Assembly: GCF_000758525.1 (NCBI RefSeq)
Contig: NZ_CP009241.1
Coordinates: 5,456,001-5,520,000 of the forward strand
DNA from: Paenibacillus sp. FSL H7-0357
Lineage (GTDB): Bacteria; Bacillota; Bacilli; Paenibacillales; Paenibacillaceae
Reading direction: 5' to 3'
DNA length: 64,000 nt
Shown here: in pieces, positions 38,132 to 47,087 of the stretch
Position numbering within the stretch: position 1 is the first letter of the stretch
Layout: every line of letters begins with the position of its first letter
Notes under the pieces: model-generated
Databases searched by the model: none
What the model was told of the DNA's origin: nothing
The model's input: only the letters and a program-made list of their open reading frames with translations
Position numbers and translations under genes: made by a program

Positions 38132-38145
38132 AATAAGCGCTTACA
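38132..38145. promoter_or_regulatory. cre-like palindrome upstream of the kinase at 36302
   Basis: On the minus strand TGTAAGCGCTTATT matches the cre consensus at all but the last two positions and contains the palindrome TAAGCGCTTA. It lies about 37 bp before the start codon, in the likely promoter or leader. Confidence 0.45.
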
Positions 38146-38203
38146 TATGTTTATTTTAAAGTTTATTATGGGTATTTGTATGCAATTACTCCGGTGTGCA
38201 GGC

Positions 38204-38231
38204 AAAAAAGGAACTGTCACAGGACAGTTCC
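38204..38231 (-). terminator. Rho-independent terminator after the hydrolase at 38266
   Basis: On the minus strand GGAACTGTC-CTGT-GACAGTTCC is followed by a run of six T. It separates the GH65/pgmB cluster from the third importer operon. Confidence 0.9.
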
Positions 38232-38265
38232 CTAAAGTTCCCTCACATTTACTTATAGCTAAATA

Positions 38266-39075
38266 TTAGCGCTGTTTGGCATAGCCGTTCAGTTGCAGCC
38301 AGGAAGCGCATGCCTCTGTCCAAGTGCGGGTATGAGGTTCTTCATCCGCCAGGCCGAGCCCATGTCTCCCGTGCGCGTATACATGCAGATCGAACGGAAT
38401 ATGATGACGTTCTAATTCGGCGGCGAACAGCAGGCTGTTCGCTACAGGTACTGAACCGTCATCTGAGGTGTGCCAGAGGAAGGTCGGCGGAGTGTCCGCT
38501 GTTACTTGCAGCTCACTGCTGAGCAGCTTGACCAGCTCCTCCTCCGGAGTCTCCCCGAGCAGATTGGCTCTGGAGCCTTGATGGGCTGCCGCGGCGTACA
38601 GGGTGATCACCGGGTAACACAGGATCATAAAGTCCGGGCGGCTGGACTGACGGTCCAGCGGTTCGGCCGCCCCGGCATTTTCCCGGTCAAACGAGACTCC
38701 AGTGGTCGAAGCGAGATGCCCGCCGGCAGAGAAGCCCAGGATTCCAAGTTTACCGGGATCAATTCCGTATTCGCCAGCACGGAAGCGGATTGTGCGCAGC
38801 GCTCTTTGGGCGTCTTGCAGCGCGCTTGGATATTGATATGGCGCCACACGATAGCGCAGTACAAAGGCTGAGATTCCCAGTGTATTCAGCCACTCGGCTA
38901 TCGGCTCCCCTTCATGATATGCCCGCATGCCGTAGCCGCCACCCGGGCATATCAATACCGCAGCATTGTGCTTTCCTTCTACCAGATACGGCGTAATCGC
39001 CGGACTATCCTCATCGCTACTTCCCAGAGCTCCCGGAGCTCCCTCCGGCCATAACAACAACGTTTCCATCTGCAT
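38266..39075 (-). CDS. Alpha/beta hydrolase, acetyl-esterase-like
   Basis: This 269-residue alpha/beta hydrolase of the BD-FAE/acetyl-xylan-esterase-like group has no signal peptide. The oxyanion region is ICPGGGYGMR (near 40), the nucleophile elbow is GFSAGGH (near 112), and a C-terminal histidine lies in HGRHGLG. It probably deacetylates oligosaccharides inside the cell, which would suit the neighbouring sugar importers and phosphorylases; that substrate is inferred. Two ATGs (39075 and 39069) share one ribosome-site region (AGGAAAGTATGAGGG), so the exact start is open by two codons. It lies 78 bp after pgmB. Confidence 0.82.
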   Translation of the reverse strand: MQMETLLLWPEGAPGALGSSDEDSPAITPYLVEGKHNAAVLICPGGGYGMRAYHEGEPIAEWLNTLGISAFVLRYRVAPYQYPSALQDAQRALRTIRFRAGEYGIDPGKLGILGFSAGGHLASTTGVSFDRENAGAAEPLDRQSSRPDFMILCYPVITLYAAAAHQGSRANLLGETPEEELVKLLSSELQVTADTPPTFLWHTSDDGSVPVANSLLFAAELERHHIPFDLHVYAHGRHGLGLADEEPHTRTWTEACASWLQLNGYAKQR

Positions 39076-39153
39076 CCCTCATACTTTCCTTCTATAATAG
39101 AATAATGAGACGGAGGATAATTTATCCTCTTCTATCATTAGTCTATCAAGGCC

Positions 39154-39783
39154 TTACAGTTCATGCAATCCGGTAACCACCAGATCGGCTTCCTTCAGCA
39201 CCTCCGGTTTACCGATACCGACAACCAGCATCCCTGCCGCTTTGCCTGCTGCAACGCCAGCCTCTGCATCCTCGAACACCACACACTCGCCGGGCTGCAA
39301 ACCAAGCTCCTTGCAGGCGGTTTGAAATACTTCCGGGTCCGGCTTGGCAAGGGTTACCTTGTTGCCGTCAACAACCGCATCAAACAATCCGGCAATGTTC
39401 AGCTTATCCAGAATGAACGCGGCATTTTTGCTGGCTGAACCGAGAGCAATGGCTACACCACGCGCCCTCAGGCTGTTCAAGTATTCCTTAACGCCGGGCA
39501 GCAGTGCAGATTCATTCAGACCGGAGATGTACTCTACATACAGGCGGTTTTTCTTGTCTGCCATGGCAAGCTTCTCCGCTTCACTGAATTCCATGCCGCC
39601 GATTTCCAGCAGGATGTCCAGCGATCTCGTCCGGCTTACCCCCTTAAGCTGTTCATTGTGTTCTTCTGTAAACACGAAGCCAAGCTCTTCGGCAAGTGAA
39701 CGCCAGGCCAAAAAGTGATATTTAGCTGTATCCACAATCACACCGTCGAGATCAAAGATTGCGCCTTTCATATGTTCCAGCAT
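39154..39783 (-). CDS. pgmB: Beta-phosphoglucomutase
   Basis: This 209-residue HAD-family enzyme converts beta-glucose 1-phosphate to glucose 6-phosphate. The nucleophile and acid/base aspartates are in FDLDGVIVD (near 10), the substrate Arg/Lys region is KGVSRTRSL, and GSASKNA and VFEDAEAGV complete the HAD motifs. Its ATG directly follows the TAA of the GH65 gene. GH65 phosphorylases release beta-glucose 1-phosphate, so the pair completes a phosphorolytic route into glycolysis. Function is well supported by family and context. Confidence 0.95.
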   Translation of the reverse strand: MLEHMKGAIFDLDGVIVDTAKYHFLAWRSLAEELGFVFTEEHNEQLKGVSRTRSLDILLEIGGMEFSEAEKLAMADKKNRLYVEYISGLNESALLPGVKEYLNSLRARGVAIALGSASKNAAFILDKLNIAGLFDAVVDGNKVTLAKPDPEVFQTACKELGLQPGECVVFEDAEAGVAAGKAAGMLVVGIGKPEVLKEADLVVTGLHEL

Positions 39784-42114
39784 TTATTTTCTTTCCTCTC
39801 TAATGAACTTTCCTTGCCCGTTCCTCTCCTGCTCACTGGCAGCTGCGCTATTCAAGAGACGGAGCTTGGCACCCGGCAGACATGACACGCACCCGCCGCC
39901 AAATGCGCTGATAGCCAATGGCTCGCGGTTATCCGCAGCCGCAGTGACTGCCACATCATTTCGGCTGATCCGCAGTCTGAAGAGGCCGCCTCGCAGAATC
40001 ACAGGCAATTCCACAGATTGCCACGGTCCCGGCAGCGCCGGATTTAGGCGCAGCACTTCACCGTCAAACTGTACCCCTGCAAAGCCGAGTACTGCTGCCA
40101 TCCAGGCGCCGCCGTTCGCGGCCGGATGGGTTCCCCCGATGTAGAGGTCACCGACATATTGCTTCGACTCCCCGGTGAGATCAACCGTGGCTGTACGCAT
40201 GAAATACGGATATCCCCAATCAGGCGAGCCGATGTCCGCGGCCACCAATGCGTAGATACAGGGGCTGAGGCTGGAGCCATGCTCGGTGCGCGGCTCATAG
40301 AATTCCCAGTTTGCCTGTTTCACTTCCTTAGAGAAGGAAGCTTTGAACAGATTCAGCATCAGCACAACATCAGCCTGTTTCAGAATAGTCGTGGTAGTGG
40401 CCAGCCCGCTGCCGCCGCCCCAATATTCATTTTTGTTGATGACCCGGGATTTCAGCTCGGAAAGTGTCACCTCTTCCAATTTGAAATAACGGTCGAACTG
40501 CTCAATCACAAGATTCTCCGGATCAGGCTGTGGAACATAAAAATGCTCCAGCATCTCGTTAAATTCCGCCACGAAAGGTCCATCCGCAAACAATGCTGCA
40601 AGTCCCGGGTAATGCCCGGGATATTTGTCCTGCAGCAACTGCACAACCCGCAGGGCGATTTCCAGTGTCTCCTTCACCAGCGCATTTGTAAAAGCGTTGT
40701 TGTTCACCCGCTCATGATATTCGTCCGGGCCGGTAACATCGAGGATCTCATACCGTTTTTTGACCGGGTTATAGTAGGCATAAGAATAGAAGAAGCGGGC
40801 ACATTCCCAGATCACTTCTGCCCCACCGTCCACCAGCAGACTGTCATCACCGGTAAACGTTACGTATTGCCAGATCCCGTGCACCACATCCGCGCTGATA
40901 TGCACCTGCTTGTCACGGAAGTAAGTCCGCATCGGACGGCCGGTAAATACATCATTTACATTAAATAATGTACAGGCATCGTCTCCGCTGTCCTGGCTTT
41001 CCCAGGCATAAAAAGCGCCAAGAAATCCGTATTCCGCTGCCTTGCGGCGCGCTCCATCCAGTGTATGGATGCGGTACATCATCAGATTGCGGGCAATCCG
41101 GGGATCGCTGTGCAGAAAAAAAGGCAGCATGAACATTTCCGTGTCCCAGAACACGGCACCTTTATACACTTGCCCGGATAACCCCCGCGCCGGAATCGAA
41201 ACCTTCTCCGATTCGGCGGGTGCAATAATCAGCAGCTGATAAATGCTGTACCTCAGCGCAAACTGGGCCGCCTCATCACCTTCAATCCGGCAATCGCAGC
41301 GTGACCACCGCTCCTCCCAAACCGCGCAGTGAGCCTTGAGCAGCTCTTCGTAGCCTGCCTTTTCCGCGGTCAGGACCTCCTGCTCCGCTGCCGCTGCCGG
41401 ATCCCCAGCGTTATCAAGCCCGGTATAAACCGCGACATATTTGAACCATTCGTAGGTTTCTCCCGCCTTCGCGTCAAAAGAGATCACACGCATGGCACCT
41501 TCCCCGGCGGTTTCCTGAACATCAAAGGTGAAGGTTGCCCTTTCCGCGACAGCTACCGGCAGTTTCAGCTCACCGGTTATGGCAGTGGAGAGGGCTGTCC
41601 CTGCCTTGAACTGTTCTTTTCTCTCCGTGAGATGTGGGCCATTAATATCCCACACCTCTCCGTCGATGCCGGTCTCAATATAGAGACGGCAATCTGCTGT
41701 GCTGTGCAGGGTCAGCCTGCCTGCCAGCAAATGCAGCTGATCCATGCTGACAAACCGTTCGGCCGTGAAGGTCAGCTTGCCGCCGCGGAACCCGTATTCA
41801 GTCTCCCGCCGATGGACAGCGTTACGGAAGTCCAGCTCCTGACAATGAAACAGCGGATCAGCCTCCAGAACTCCAAGCGGCTGGCCATTGCAGCTCAGCT
41901 TGGTGAACAGACCGTTTGGAGCGTTCACCGGCTCTCGCCATTGCTCGCCGGATTTGTCGTACAATCCGGCCAGAGTTACAGCTGTTAGCTGCTCCTTGGT
42001 GAATTCCTCCAGCGTACCGCGGTAACCCATATAGCCGTTGCCGGTCATATATTTGTTTCCGTTCGTCGTCACCCTGCTTTTGTCGAAGTCATGCTCTGCT
42101 ACTGTCCAGCTCAT
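39784..42114 (-). CDS. GH65 family disaccharide phosphorylase (second of a tandem pair)
   Basis: This 776-residue cytoplasmic glycoside hydrolase family 65 enzyme cleaves an alpha-glucoside with phosphate to give beta-glucose 1-phosphate. The catalytic acid is in TGPDEYHERVNNNAF (near 480), and the phosphate-site stretch is EHGSSLSPCIYAL (near 625). It is full length. Its ATG overlaps the upstream GH65 stop (ATGA), so the pair is translationally coupled. Specificity (kojibiose, nigerose, maltose, trehalose or another alpha-glucoside) cannot be fixed from motifs. It is clearly different from the first copy, so the two probably act on different linkages. Confidence 0.9.
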   Translation of the reverse strand: MSWTVAEHDFDKSRVTTNGNKYMTGNGYMGYRGTLEEFTKEQLTAVTLAGLYDKSGEQWREPVNAPNGLFTKLSCNGQPLGVLEADPLFHCQELDFRNAVHRRETEYGFRGGKLTFTAERFVSMDQLHLLAGRLTLHSTADCRLYIETGIDGEVWDINGPHLTERKEQFKAGTALSTAITGELKLPVAVAERATFTFDVQETAGEGAMRVISFDAKAGETYEWFKYVAVYTGLDNAGDPAAAAEQEVLTAEKAGYEELLKAHCAVWEERWSRCDCRIEGDEAAQFALRYSIYQLLIIAPAESEKVSIPARGLSGQVYKGAVFWDTEMFMLPFFLHSDPRIARNLMMYRIHTLDGARRKAAEYGFLGAFYAWESQDSGDDACTLFNVNDVFTGRPMRTYFRDKQVHISADVVHGIWQYVTFTGDDSLLVDGGAEVIWECARFFYSYAYYNPVKKRYEILDVTGPDEYHERVNNNAFTNALVKETLEIALRVVQLLQDKYPGHYPGLAALFADGPFVAEFNEMLEHFYVPQPDPENLVIEQFDRYFKLEEVTLSELKSRVINKNEYWGGGSGLATTTTILKQADVVLMLNLFKASFSKEVKQANWEFYEPRTEHGSSLSPCIYALVAADIGSPDWGYPYFMRTATVDLTGESKQYVGDLYIGGTHPAANGGAWMAAVLGFAGVQFDGEVLRLNPALPGPWQSVELPVILRGGLFRLRISRNDVAVTAAADNREPLAISAFGGGCVSCLPGAKLRLLNSAAASEQERNGQGKFIREERK

Positions 42115-44417
42115 CCGGCCAACATCCCTTCACCCAGCGGAATCGCTGTGCCGGCAGTATCCACCTTCAGCTGTTGTCCATAGACGACAATCTCTGTACT
42201 TCCGCCATCCACAGCTTTAAAGCTCACCGTGTCCTTCGTGACCTCGATGCGCAGCAGCACTCCCTCATACATCACCTGGAAGCTGTAAGAGGTCCAGCGC
42301 TGCGGAAGCGAAGGCTGGAAGCTTAGACAATCGCCATCAGAGCGCATGCCGCCAAAGCCGTATACAATATTCATCCATGCGGCAGCAATTGAAGTGGTGT
42401 GCAGGCCTTCCCGGGTGTTGCGGTTATAATTATCCAGATCAAGCCGGGTGGCAAATTCAAAGAAGGTATAAGCCTCCTCATGTTTACCGATTTCACTGGC
42501 CAGAATGGAATGGATCGACGGAGAGAGTGAAGACTCATGGATACATCTGGGTTCGTAATATTCATAGTTCGCTACCTTGGCTTCTCTGGAGTACTGCCCG
42601 CTGTACAGGAACATGAACATCAGCACATCAGGCTGTTTGATCATGTCGTAACGGTAGAGACGGTCATAGGACCAATTCGCATAAAGCGGAAAATCCGTGA
42701 CAGGTATGGAATGAATATCAATATGCGGCATATCGAAAAATCCGTCATGCTCCTCATAGATCCCGCTGTTCGGGTCCAGCGGAATCCGCATATGCTGCGC
42801 TTTAAGGCTCCAGTCCGCTAATTCTTCGTCACGCAATCCCGTCTTGGACATCACCCCGGCGAACGTATCAGGTACCTGCTCTTTCATTTCAGCGACCGTT
42901 GCCAGCGTGTATTCGAACAATTTTTGGGCCATCAGGTTGATATAGCAGTTATTGTTCACCATCAATTGAAACTCATCAGGACCCATGACACCGAAATAGC
43001 CGTATTCTCCGCTCCGCTGTCCCCATTGCCCTCGTGTAGCATAAAAGCGGCTGATCTGGATCAGCATTTCTGCGCCTTTGCTGTACAGGAAGGTTCGGTC
43101 GCCCGTATTCTTCACATAATGCCAGATGCCGTAGGAAACAGCAGTGCCAACATGAAGCTGCAGATTAGAATGCTGCCACAGGTCGCAGCTCTCCGTCCCG
43201 TCAATCGTGGCGATCGGATAACAGGCTCCCTCGCAGTCCACGTCTTTGGCGCGCAGCATCGCTTCCGGCAGCGTTTTATAGCGGAATTCGAGCAGGCTTT
43301 TGGCGGCCTTGGGATTATTGAACATATAGAACGGCAGGCAGTAGGACTCGGTATCCCAGAAGGCAAGACCACGGTAAGCCTCGCCTGTTAAGCCTTTGGC
43401 ACCGATATTGAAGCCGGGATGGTCACCGTGATACGTCTGGTAGAGCTGGAAGATACAGAAGCGGATGCCCTGCTGGTTCTCAGGATCACCTTCGATGCGG
43501 ATATCGCTGGTCTGCCAGATGCCGCTCCAGTAGGTCTTTTGTTCGGAGAATACTGCTTGCTCGTCTAGTCTGCCTGCCGCAACCGCAAGCTCCATTCCTT
43601 CTGCCCACAGACTATCTTCGCTCCGTGAGGAGTCACTATCCGTGCAATTGACGGCAAGCTTCGTGTAATGCACGGCTTTCCCCTGGGTCAGCTCCAGTGT
43701 GAACTGCTGGCCAATAAATCGATCCCGTTCTACCCGTGCAGTATTCAGCACCTGCGAAGAGTGCAGGACAAAGCTGCTAAACAGCTTATTGCTGGTAGTC
43801 AGCGTTTCCGCCATAATCGCAGTGACGCCGTCTTCCCCCCCGCTGCGCAGGCTTTTCCACATGCTCTTCCCGCGTTCCTCATGAATCATGTTAAAATCAA
43901 GCCCTGTGCACACTTCTGCGGTCCCCGAGAAATTCAGCGGCTGAAAGGCAACCTGCTGCAGCCCCAGATGGGACAGGGTCATGCTGACCAGCCGGGTGAA
44001 TGTTACTTTTAGATTCTTCCCGCACTCCAGATGCCAGATGAATTCACGGCAATACGTCCCGCTCTGAAAATCCAGTCTGCGGCTGAACTCCGAAACCTTG
44101 CTTTTTGCAAGATCCAGGACTTCTCCGTCCACAGTAATTCGGGTGTGCAGCCAGTCCACTGCATTTACCATGTAGCGCAAGGAACGAATGATACCCTTAT
44201 AGTGATTACCAATCTCCTGCTGCTCGTTCAGACCATTAAAATAGCTGCCAGGCAGTGAATCACCGCTATAACCTTCATCTGCATAACCACGCACACCCAA
44301 ATACTCATTGCCCAGTGAAAAAATCGATTCCGAGGTACGGTTCCTTTCCGGATCAAACCCCTCTTCAATGATCGCCCATGGATCGACCTTTAAATATTTA
44401 TCCGCCACTTTTGCCAT
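42111..44417 (-). CDS. GH65 family disaccharide phosphorylase (first of a tandem pair)
   Basis: This 768-residue GH65 enzyme begins with the family-type N-terminal beta-sandwich (SIFSLGNEYLGVRGYADEG near residue 30). The catalytic acid is in MGPDEFQLMVNNN (near 480), and the phosphate-site stretch is CIHESSLSPSIHSIL (near 625). ATG 44417 (MAKVADKY) follows AGAAGGAG nine bases upstream; a GTG at 44450 is possible. It is the first gene of a GH65-GH65-pgmB operon. No transporter gene is in the operon, so the substrate must come from another importer, perhaps one of the three in this window. Confidence 0.88.
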   Translation of the reverse strand: MAKVADKYLKVDPWAIIEEGFDPERNRTSESIFSLGNEYLGVRGYADEGYSGDSLPGSYFNGLNEQQEIGNHYKGIIRSLRYMVNAVDWLHTRITVDGEVLDLAKSKVSEFSRRLDFQSGTYCREFIWHLECGKNLKVTFTRLVSMTLSHLGLQQVAFQPLNFSGTAEVCTGLDFNMIHEERGKSMWKSLRSGGEDGVTAIMAETLTTSNKLFSSFVLHSSQVLNTARVERDRFIGQQFTLELTQGKAVHYTKLAVNCTDSDSSRSEDSLWAEGMELAVAAGRLDEQAVFSEQKTYWSGIWQTSDIRIEGDPENQQGIRFCIFQLYQTYHGDHPGFNIGAKGLTGEAYRGLAFWDTESYCLPFYMFNNPKAAKSLLEFRYKTLPEAMLRAKDVDCEGACYPIATIDGTESCDLWQHSNLQLHVGTAVSYGIWHYVKNTGDRTFLYSKGAEMLIQISRFYATRGQWGQRSGEYGYFGVMGPDEFQLMVNNNCYINLMAQKLFEYTLATVAEMKEQVPDTFAGVMSKTGLRDEELADWSLKAQHMRIPLDPNSGIYEEHDGFFDMPHIDIHSIPVTDFPLYANWSYDRLYRYDMIKQPDVLMFMFLYSGQYSREAKVANYEYYEPRCIHESSLSPSIHSILASEIGKHEEAYTFFEFATRLDLDNYNRNTREGLHTTSIAAAWMNIVYGFGGMRSDGDCLSFQPSLPQRWTSYSFQVMYEGVLLRIEVTKDTVSFKAVDGGSTEIVVYGQQLKVDTAGTAIPLGEGMLAG

Positions 44418-44758
44418 GTCTGATTTCTCCTTCTCCCGAGTTGTATCCACACGTCCCCCTGTGCTCAGAGGATACGCCGGACGCTCACTTCAAGAGTATC
44501 TTTCCGGAGAATCTTGGCCAATGTCTGCCTGTAATGGAGTTATGTGCATTTTTACGGAGTTGAAGGAATCCTGCAGTTTAGGATATGATCAATGAAGTTG
44601 AGCAGCCCTGAAAAGCATATTAAATCTCACACGTTTGAAGTGAAAATTATCACAATGTTAAAAATTCGACACTTTTTGGCGAAAATTTTTACCCATAATG
44701 AGGGATTTCAAGGTATAATTAATTTAAAATTTACTGAAAAACTGAGGGAATAAAGGGG
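44418..44758. promoter_or_regulatory. Divergent promoter region between GH65 operon and fnr
   Basis: This 341-bp region holds a strong TATAAT at 44714-44719 for fnr, without a good -35, and a Fnr-like box at 44639-44654. A possible TAATAT for the GH65 operon lies on the minus strand at 44617-44622. No cre-like site or RNA structure was seen. Confidence 0.5.
44639..44654. promoter_or_regulatory. Fnr-like box in the fnr/GH65 intergenic region
   Basis: AGTGA-N6-TCACA has one mismatch to consensus. Its centre is about 80 bp upstream of the likely fnr start site, too far for class II activation. Autoregulation or control of the GH65 promoter are both possible. Confidence 0.6.
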
Positions 44759-45487
44759 ATGTCGATTATGATCAAGGAACATTATAATGTTATCGAAGCC
44801 CACGGGAATACAAACTGTTTCTCCGAACAGAACTTCAACAGACTTCTTGTCACAATGAAAGAACGCATGGTCCCTGAAGGATCTCACTTGTTTTGGGAAG
44901 GCGACTACTCGGATAAATTGTTTTATATCAAACGTGGACGTGTTAAACTGACCAAATCTACTGACGAGGGTAAGGAACTTATTCTTTATATGTATCAGGC
45001 TGGTGATATGGTAGGTCAAGCAGACCCTTTCTTCAGCACGAAGCACAGCTTCACCGCAGAAGTGATTGAGGAGAGCGAGGTTGGTGTGATTGAGCAGAAG
45101 GATCTGGAGATTCTGATCTGCCAGCACTGTGATTTCGCCATTGACTTTATGAAATGGATGGGCATCCACCACCGTCTCACCCAGACGAAATTCCGTGATT
45201 TGATGATGTACGGCAAACCTGGCGCACTTTGTTCGACGCTGATCCGTCTTGGCAACACTTACGGCGAGAAGAACGGCGACAACATTCTGATCAACAAAAA
45301 AATCACGCATACGGATCTGTCCAACATGATCGGTGCTACCCGTGAGAGTGTCAACCGGATGCTAAGCGACCTTCGCAAGAAAGACGCTGTGGAATACGAA
45401 AACGGCATGATCGTAATTAAAGATCTTGGCATGCTGCAGGAAATCTGCCACTGTGAATTATGTCCGAACGAAATTTGCCGTATTTAA
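44759..45487 (+). CDS. fnr: Anaerobic regulator Fnr (Crp/Fnr family)
   Basis: This 242-residue regulator has an N-terminal cyclic-nucleotide-type beta-roll and a C-terminal winged helix with ITHTDLSNMIGATRESVNRML as the recognition region. Near the C terminus are Cys230, 232, 235 and 240; C232-x2-C235-x4-C240 matches the Cys227/230/235 cluster ligands of Bacillus subtilis Fnr. Asp147 in FRDLMMYG is a candidate for its fourth ligand, Asp141. It is therefore likely an oxygen-sensing [4Fe-4S] activator. The ATG at 44759 overlaps AAAGGGG; ATG 44768 is an alternative start. Candidate targets adhE, pflB and nirB are all in this window. Confidence 0.93.
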   Translation: MSIMIKEHYNVIEAHGNTNCFSEQNFNRLLVTMKERMVPEGSHLFWEGDYSDKLFYIKRGRVKLTKSTDEGKELILYMYQAGDMVGQADPFFSTKHSFTAEVIEESEVGVIEQKDLEILICQHCDFAIDFMKWMGIHHRLTQTKFRDLMMYGKPGALCSTLIRLGNTYGEKNGDNILINKKITHTDLSNMIGATRESVNRMLSDLRKKDAVEYENGMIVIKDLGMLQEICHCELCPNEICRI

Positions 45488-45570
45488 TATCCTTGTAATA
45501 ATACCCTCTATTCTCCTCAATGAAACATATAGGGCCCAAATTTTCTTCACAATAAAGATAGAGTGGTCTG

Positions 45571-45595
45571 AGACGCCTTGCGGGCGTCTTTTTTT
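45571..45595 (+). terminator. Rho-independent terminator after fnr
   Basis: AGACGCC-TTGC-GGGCGTCT is followed by a run of T, about 85 bp after the fnr stop. Confidence 0.9.
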
Positions 45596-45637
45596 CGTTT
45601 ATATTGCCTTGAGACAAAGCTCCATTGTGAAGCTGTA

Positions 45638-46126
45638 CTACATGGAGCCTCTTTTCATCTCCCATTCCGCATAATATCCAGCCTCTGGAGATAAGCTGCC
45701 TCCGCTTAGCCAACCCGCTGCAAGTACCGCCACCGGTGAAGCCGAATCCAGCGTAATGGCTGCCAGATCCACCCACTCCATACCCAGTGAATCCTGCTCC
45801 GCGAATACGCCGATAGTAACAGCATGTTGAGGGTCCGTGATATCCACAGTGTACAGCGCTGCGATGTGATGCATATGTGTAAAGTCATTCTCCTGATACC
45901 GCACAAAAAAATCAAAGGTGCCCAGACTGTCTCTCACTTTGACAGACAACCCGGTTTCCTCCATAAATTCTCTGACCAAGCCATCAGCCAGCGATTCATT
46001 CTCCTCCAGCCTTCCCCCGGGAAGATCATATCTTCCGGTATAAGCCCCTCTTCCTTTATGTATGACCAGCAGCCTGCCCTCACGCTCACAAATTCCATAG
46101 ACCCCAAAATGATTGAAGCTCTTCAT
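45638..46126 (-). CDS. Nudix hydrolase
   Basis: This 162-residue cytoplasmic pyrophosphohydrolase has a complete Nudix box, GGRLEENESLADGLVREFMEETG, beginning near residue 37 (key residues Gly, Glu, Arg-Glu, Glu-Glu). The substrate, a nucleoside diphosphate linked to another group, cannot be told. ATG 46126 follows ACAGGGAGAGATCTGCG. It lies convergent with fnr and appears to be a single-gene unit. Confidence 0.9.
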   Translation of the reverse strand: MKSFNHFGVYGICEREGRLLVIHKGRGAYTGRYDLPGGRLEENESLADGLVREFMEETGLSVKVRDSLGTFDFFVRYQENDFTHMHHIAALYTVDITDPQHAVTIGVFAEQDSLGMEWVDLAAITLDSASPVAVLAAGWLSGGSLSPEAGYYAEWEMKRGSM

Positions 46127-46194
46127 CGCAGATCTCTCCCTGTAAAAACAACTATTTGACTTAATGTAAAGTCCCCGTGCAGATACAGTTTAAC

Positions 46195-46233
46195 AAAAAA
46201 ACTGTCCTGCGGGCTATGACCCACAAGACAGTT
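46195..46233 (-). terminator. Rho-independent terminator after nirC
   Basis: On the minus strand AACTGTCTTGTGGGT pairs with GCCCGCAGGACAGTT, with two non-Watson-Crick pairs, and a T-run follows. It ends nirB-nirD-nirC. Confidence 0.9.
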
Positions 46234-46266
46234 ATAGTTGCTTGCTATTCAAAACTTATCGTTACA

Positions 46267-47058
46267 TTAACGTTTGCCTCGGGCAGCACGCACCGGTGAA
46301 ATCAGCCAATAGGCCATACCTACAAACACACCGCCACCGATGATATTGCCCAGGGTAACAGGAATCATGTTATGCAGCCAGCCGGCAATGCTGATGGTCT
46401 CCGGATGGTTCGGCAGCAGTACGGCTACGCTTAGCAGTGTCATGTTAGCCACACTGTGCTCATATCCGCTGGCGATAAAGGCGAACAGACACCACCAGAT
46501 CAGCACCAGCTTCGCCGCCTCACTTTTCGCACGCGAGGACATCCACAAGGCCAGACAGACCAGCCAGTTACAGAGGATACCGCGGAAGAACAGCTCCGAG
46601 AAGGGCAGTGTCATTTTTTTGGCGGCAGCGGTAAAGATCAGATGCTCAGCAGGAGCTGCCTTGAACAGACCCGTTCCTTGAATCAGCAGCGCCAGAATGA
46701 CCGCACCGGCAACATTGCCGACAAATACAATAATCCAGTTTTTTACCGTATCCCAGACACTGGTTCTTCCGGCAAGCGTACTTACGGTAAAAAACATATT
46801 GTTCCCGGTAAACAGCTCAGATCCGGCAAATACGACCAGTGTCAGTGCAATCCCGAAGGAGGTGCCCATCACAAGCGGCTGAAAAGGGGATTTGGCCGCC
46901 GCTAGCGGTGCGCCGAGTGAGAAAATAAGAATGATTCCGATCCCAACGTAAGCCCCGGCCAATAATGCAGCCAGAAAATACCTCGGCAGACTCTCGTTCA
47001 TTTTGTCGCGTTTGCCTACTGCTGTTTCTACGATGTTCTCGACACTTTGCGTAAACAT
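46267..47058 (-). CDS. nirC: Formate/nitrite transporter (NirC-like)
   Basis: This 263-residue FNT-family channel has six hydrophobic segments and family motifs NNMFFTVSTLAG (near 88), FRGILCNWLVCLALW (near 158) and GYEHSVANM (near 198). It probably moves nitrite or formate across the membrane. Its place directly behind nirB and nirD argues for nitrite, but formate from PflB is also made by this organism. ATG 47058 follows GGGGTGGAGAG. Confidence 0.9.
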   Translation of the reverse strand: MFTQSVENIVETAVGKRDKMNESLPRYFLAALLAGAYVGIGIILIFSLGAPLAAAKSPFQPLVMGTSFGIALTLVVFAGSELFTGNNMFFTVSTLAGRTSVWDTVKNWIIVFVGNVAGAVILALLIQGTGLFKAAPAEHLIFTAAAKKMTLPFSELFFRGILCNWLVCLALWMSSRAKSEAAKLVLIWWCLFAFIASGYEHSVANMTLLSVAVLLPNHPETISIAGWLHNMIPVTLGNIIGGGVFVGMAYWLISPVRAARGKR

Positions 47059-47087
47059 CTCTCCACCCCGCCATTCCTCATCTTAAT

